Assembly: GCA_018268055.1 (NCBI GenBank)
Contig: JAFDXF010000011.1
Coordinates: 1-64,000 of the forward strand
Direction of reading: 5' to 3'
DNA from: Bacteroidota bacterium
Lineage (GTDB): Bacteria > Bacteroidota > Bacteroidia > Chitinophagales > Chitinophagaceae
Length of the DNA stretch: 64,000 nt
This document shows, in pieces, positions 61,017-64,000 of this stretch (position 1 is the stretch's first letter; each line of letters starts with the position of its first letter). Under the pieces are notes generated by a model. That model worked only from the letters and a program-made list of their open reading frames with translations, made no database searches and was not told the DNA's origin. The position numbers were made by a program, and so were the translations under genes.

Positions 61017-63488
61017 TTGAAACAGACAAAACTAGTTCTGCTTATTTTCCTGCTGCATTTTTGTTTTTCAGTTGCAGGACAACAAAAATTAATTTGGGGT
61101 GTTGTAAAAGATGTTCAAAGTGATGAACCCGTGCCTTTTGCTTCGGTTATTTTCAAACACAGTTCTATCGGAAAATTAACCGATACATCCGGCTTTTTTT
61201 ACCTGTACGTTACAGCTCTGCCTTCGGATACTTTAGAAATATCTGCAACCGGATATAAAACATATTTGTTCGTGATCGACAAAAACCTTGACTCCGTTCA
61301 TGCAGCAGTGATAATGGAACGAAAATCATTCAACATTGGTGTAGAAGTAAATGCGAAGGTGAATAAAGGCTTATTCTTATGGCAAAAGATGGTACAACAT
61401 AAGAAGAGTAATAGTCGGCAATATTTAGATAATTATGCTTATGAATCGTATAATAAAATTGAGTTAGATATTCGCAATGCAGATTTTGAAAAACTTAGAA
61501 AGTTTAAACCTCTGCGCTCGGCAGAAGAAATTATTAAAAACAATATAGATACAACAGGTGAGATAAAAATTCTACCTGCTTATTTTGCTGAAACCGTTTC
61601 TGAAAATTTTTACCAACGAAAGCCTAAAAAGAAAAGGGTAGAAGTGAAAGCTATCCGCACCGGTTTTTCAGATAATGAAAGTATGATTAAAATGTTTGGC
61701 GGTTTGGACGAATCTATCAATGTATATGATGATTACATTCCTGTATTGGATAAAAAATTTATTGGGCCCTTGAATGATAAAGGGGATAAATATTATCATT
61801 ACAGAGTTGTGGATACTCAGTTTATTGCCGACAACACTTATTACCATCTAATTTTTTCACCACAACGTAAAATGGAAGGCGTTTTTGAAGGTGATTGTTG
61901 GGTTCAATCAGGAACTTTTGCTGTTCAAAAAATGAGTCTTCGACTTTCAGAAGGGACAAATACCGGGTTTCTAGATAATCTAAGTCTTATTCAAGAATTT
62001 AAAATGAGCGATGACCAAACATGGTTTATCTATAAAGACAAACTAATTGTTGAAGCTTCTCCAATGGGAAAAGATAAGCCCGGCTTCATAATAAAAAAAT
62101 TGAGTCATTATAGAAATATTTTAGTGAATGACAAATCCGTTGCCAATGAAATTGCGAAGAGTAGAACTCCTGATCAAATAATCACCGCTCCCGATGCTGA
62201 AATGAAAGATTCTTTATATTGGTTATCTGCCCGCAATGAGCCTTTGAATAAAAAGGAAAGTGGTGCAATAAAAATGATTGACACATTAACTCAGAATAAA
62301 TCTTTTATTAAGTTCACCAATCGCATCAGCTTTTTAAGTACCGGTTATATCAATAAAAGAAATTTTCAAATCGGGCCGTGGAGTAACTGGGCAAGTACCA
62401 ACAGTTGGGAAGGGTTGCGATTGCAATTTGATGTTAATACTAAAAGGCGTTCTTATAAAAATTTTATTTACCATGCGTACATTGCTTATGGCTTTAAAGA
62501 TGAAAAAGCAAAAGGAATGATTGATGCTTATTATATGCCGCGCAAAGACCCCAATGAATATGTATATGCATCTTATAGAAACGATTTGGATTGGGGACAG
62601 AATTATTATGGCGGCAGTTTGCAACAAAATCTGGTAACGTTTGCTGCTCGAAAGAAAGGAGTGCCTATAAAAAATATTGCTGTACAGGAAACAAGGCTGG
62701 CTTTTGTACGACCGATTTCACAATCTTTAACCGGAAAAATTTCTTTTTCACATAAATCCTCAGTGCCTTTGCGCAATCTACTTCCGGTAGATTCTTTTCT
62801 TACAACAGTTGGAAAACCATTAACGAGTTTTGAAGCATCCTTTACTCTTCGGTTTGCTTATTTGGAAAGTTTTAATGAAAGTAGTTTTTATCGTACAAGC
62901 CTTGGCAGCCCTTATCCTATTGGAGAAATTACAGTGAGCAGAGGATTTCCAAACGTGCTGAAGAGCAGTTATGGTTATACTAAAATAATGGCAACCATAT
63001 CGGATAACACGAAGATACCACCATTGGGTAACCTCTCTTGGAGAGTGTATGCCGGAAAAACTTTTGGAACATTGCCTTATACGCTGCTGAATATTGCGCC
63101 GGGTAATGAATTATTTTATTACAATCCGCTTGCATATAATTTAATCAATCGTTGGGAATACATTCATGATAGGTATGCAGGGTTTAATATGGAACACAAT
63201 TTCGGTAAGGGTATATTTAGTTTTATCCGTAAAACTAAAATGCAACAATTCTGGACAGCCAAAGCTTTATGTGGAAATATTTCTGAAGCAAATAAAAATT
63301 TAAACTTTAAATCAGGCTCTAATTTTCAATCATTGAATGGGAAAACATATTTGGAATTAGGCACAGGCGTTGATAATATACTCGGTATATTTCGTGTGGA
63401 TTTTATCTGGCGATTATTGCCTGATACATTACCCAATCCTATTGATAAAAAATTTGGCGTATTTGGAAGTATGAAAATTAATTTCTGA
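61017..63488 (+). CDS. DUF5686 protein with carboxypeptidase-regulatory-like domain
   Basis: 823 residues from a TTG, the only start that keeps the signal peptide (KQTKLVLLIFLLHFCFSVAGQ). Residues 27-100 are a carboxypeptidase-regulatory-like domain (GVVKDVQSDEPVPFASVIFKHSSIGKLTDTSGFF); the rest is DUF5686, a Bacteroidota outer-membrane beta-barrel family (KMVQHKKSNSRQYLDNYAYESYNKIELDI; final GVFGSMKINF). Function unknown. Probably co-transcribed with the preceding large protein, 37 nt away. TATTCTTG overlaps the start codon but is one base from a -7 box. Confidence 0.85.
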   Translation: MKQTKLVLLIFLLHFCFSVAGQQKLIWGVVKDVQSDEPVPFASVIFKHSSIGKLTDTSGFFYLYVTALPSDTLEISATGYKTYLFVIDKNLDSVHAAVIMERKSFNIGVEVNAKVNKGLFLWQKMVQHKKSNSRQYLDNYAYESYNKIELDIRNADFEKLRKFKPLRSAEEIIKNNIDTTGEIKILPAYFAETVSENFYQRKPKKKRVEVKAIRTGFSDNESMIKMFGGLDESINVYDDYIPVLDKKFIGPLNDKGDKYYHYRVVDTQFIADNTYYHLIFSPQRKMEGVFEGDCWVQSGTFAVQKMSLRLSEGTNTGFLDNLSLIQEFKMSDDQTWFIYKDKLIVEASPMGKDKPGFIIKKLSHYRNILVNDKSVANEIAKSRTPDQIITAPDAEMKDSLYWLSARNEPLNKKESGAIKMIDTLTQNKSFIKFTNRISFLSTGYINKRNFQIGPWSNWASTNSWEGLRLQFDVNTKRRSYKNFIYHAYIAYGFKDEKAKGMIDAYYMPRKDPNEYVYASYRNDLDWGQNYYGGSLQQNLVTFAARKKGVPIKNIAVQETRLAFVRPISQSLTGKISFSHKSSVPLRNLLPVDSFLTTVGKPLTSFEASFTLRFAYLESFNESSFYRTSLGSPYPIGEITVSRGFPNVLKSSYGYTKIMATISDNTKIPPLGNLSWRVYAGKTFGTLPYTLLNIAPGNELFYYNPLAYNLINRWEYIHDRYAGFNMEHNFGKGIFSFIRKTKMQQFWTAKALCGNISEANKNLNFKSGSNFQSLNGKTYLELGTGVDNILGIFRVDFIWRLLPDTLPNPIDKKFGVFGSMKINF

Positions 63489-63520
63489 TTTAGAATAGCT
63501 TGCTACACTAAAAGCATCTT

Positions 63521-63600
63521 AACCTCATTCTCATTCTCACTCTCAACCTTAACCTCAACCTCAACCTCGCTCTCAACCTCACCCTTCCCCCTTTAACCTC
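63521..63600. repeat. Hexamer-periodic pyrimidine tract between the DUF5686 and gyrB genes
   Basis: From 63521 to about 63586 the sequence keeps a strict 6-bp register of AACCTC-like units (AACCTC, ATTCTC, ATTCTC, ACTCTC, AACCTT, then AACCTC three times, and so on), with one last AACCTC at 63595-63600 directly against the gyrB stop. On the minus strand it reads as GAGGTT repeats and would be the start of the gyrB 3' untranslated region. No start codon and an in-frame TAA at 63509 rule out coding on the plus strand. Confidence 0.85.
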
Positions 63601-64000
63601 TTAAATATCCAACTTAGCATACTTAGCATTCTTCTCAATAAATTCCCTTCGTGGTGCTACTTCATCACCCATCAGCATACTGAAAACACGATCGGCCTCT
63701 GCGGCACTTTCAATCGTTACTTGCTTCAATGTACGACGGCTTGGGTCCATTGTAGTATCCCATAATTGATTTGCATTCATCTCTCCCAAACCTTTATAGC
63801 GTTGTACGTTTACACTCTCATCTTTTCCACCACCTAATTTTTCAATCCACATTTTTCTTTGCTCTTCATTCCATGCATAAGATTGTTCTTTTCCCTTTTT
63901 AACCAAATAGAGTGGTGGTTGTGCTATGTAAACAAATCCTTGCTCTACCAATTCGGTCATATAGCGATAAACGAATGTGAGAATTAGTGTAGCAATATGC
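63601..64000 (-). CDS. gyrB: DNA gyrase subunit B, C-terminal 133 residues (5' part outside window)
   Basis: The frame is open to the window edge; a Met at 63960 is internal. The visible part reads [14 protein letters not shown], then [45 protein letters not shown] and the ending [14 protein letters not shown], which is the TOPRIM end and C-terminus of GyrB. GyrB is the ATPase subunit of gyrase, which supercoils DNA. The terminal [11 protein letters not shown] favours GyrB over ParE. Reads toward the hexamer repeat. Confidence 0.92.
   Translation of the reverse strand, partial: HIATLILTFVYRYMTELVEQGFVYIAQPPLYLVKKGKEQSYAWNEEQRKMWIEKLGGGKDESVNVQRYKGLGEMNANQLWDTTMDPSRRTLKQVTIESAAEADRVFSMLMGDEVAPRREFIEKNAKYAKLDI

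Noticed and set aside
63521..63600. CRISPR array or coding repeat
   Set aside because: Units are 6 bp with no spacers, and no frame has a start codon without stops.

Overview
The window comes from an AT-rich genome of the phylum Bacteroidota, most likely family Chitinophagaceae or a close relative. The signs are two SusC/SusD outer-membrane pairs, the type IX secretion (T9SS) component PorZ, DUF5686, DUF4369/TlpA and DUF1800/DUF1501 proteins, a type 2 isoleucyl-tRNA synthetase, and promoters that repeatedly match the Bacteroidota -7 consensus TAnnTTTG. The window is chromosomal core plus lineage-typical envelope genes. I found no rRNA, tRNA, insertion sequence, prophage or CRISPR array.

Layout. 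1-6.3 kb: end of an unknown gene, a beta-propeller/phosphoesterase protein (minus), gatB with a TlpA-like lipoprotein, and a small Cdd1-like protein. 6.3-15.6 kb (all minus): SusD/SusC pair 1, an MMPL-type exporter, and a three-gene cluster with two paralogous lipoproteins. 15.6-21.8 kb: porZ-recO (1-nt overlap), an amidohydrolase, prfA, and a Gly/Gln-rich protein. 21.8-29.3 kb: candidate small RNA, gcvH-vanZ, a TonB-dependent receptor, a cyclophilin, serS, and an AlkB-type alkane monooxygenase. 29.4-32.2 kb: exported DUF1800/DUF1501 pair. 32.3-36.7 kb: ileS (type 2, swapped signature motif) and a histone-tailed DksA-like protein. 36.7-41.7 kb: porin-like protein, mutY, an HU protein, a 31-residue AURKAIP1/COX24-type basic protein and RNase G. 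41.7-46.2 kb: SusD/SusC pair 2. 46.3-54.5 kb: Zn metallopeptidase, radA-comF, a lipoprotein, glutathione peroxidase, a SulP transporter and holB. 54.8-64 kb: ricT, the YjdJ/YjdI-like GNAT and Fe-S pair, an MBL hydrolase, a very large envelope protein, a DUF5686 protein, a hexamer-repeat tract, and the 3' end of gyrB.

How the genes work together. Translation is heavily represented (GatB, RF1, SerRS, IleRS, RNase G, the COX24-like protein), as is DNA maintenance (RecO, MutY, RadA, HolB, HU, GyrB). The rest mostly serves the envelope: SusCD uptake, TonB receptors, T9SS, lipoproteins and an RND-type exporter. Intrinsic terminators, several bidirectional, separate most convergent units.

Most notable: IleRS carries GIHH in place of HIGH, a swap tied to extreme mupirocin resistance in type 2 enzymes. 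Other leads are two intergenic promoter-terminator cassettes without ORFs (candidate sRNAs), several -7 boxes only 4-6 nt before start codons (possible leaderless mRNAs), and a hexamer-periodic tract next to gyrB.
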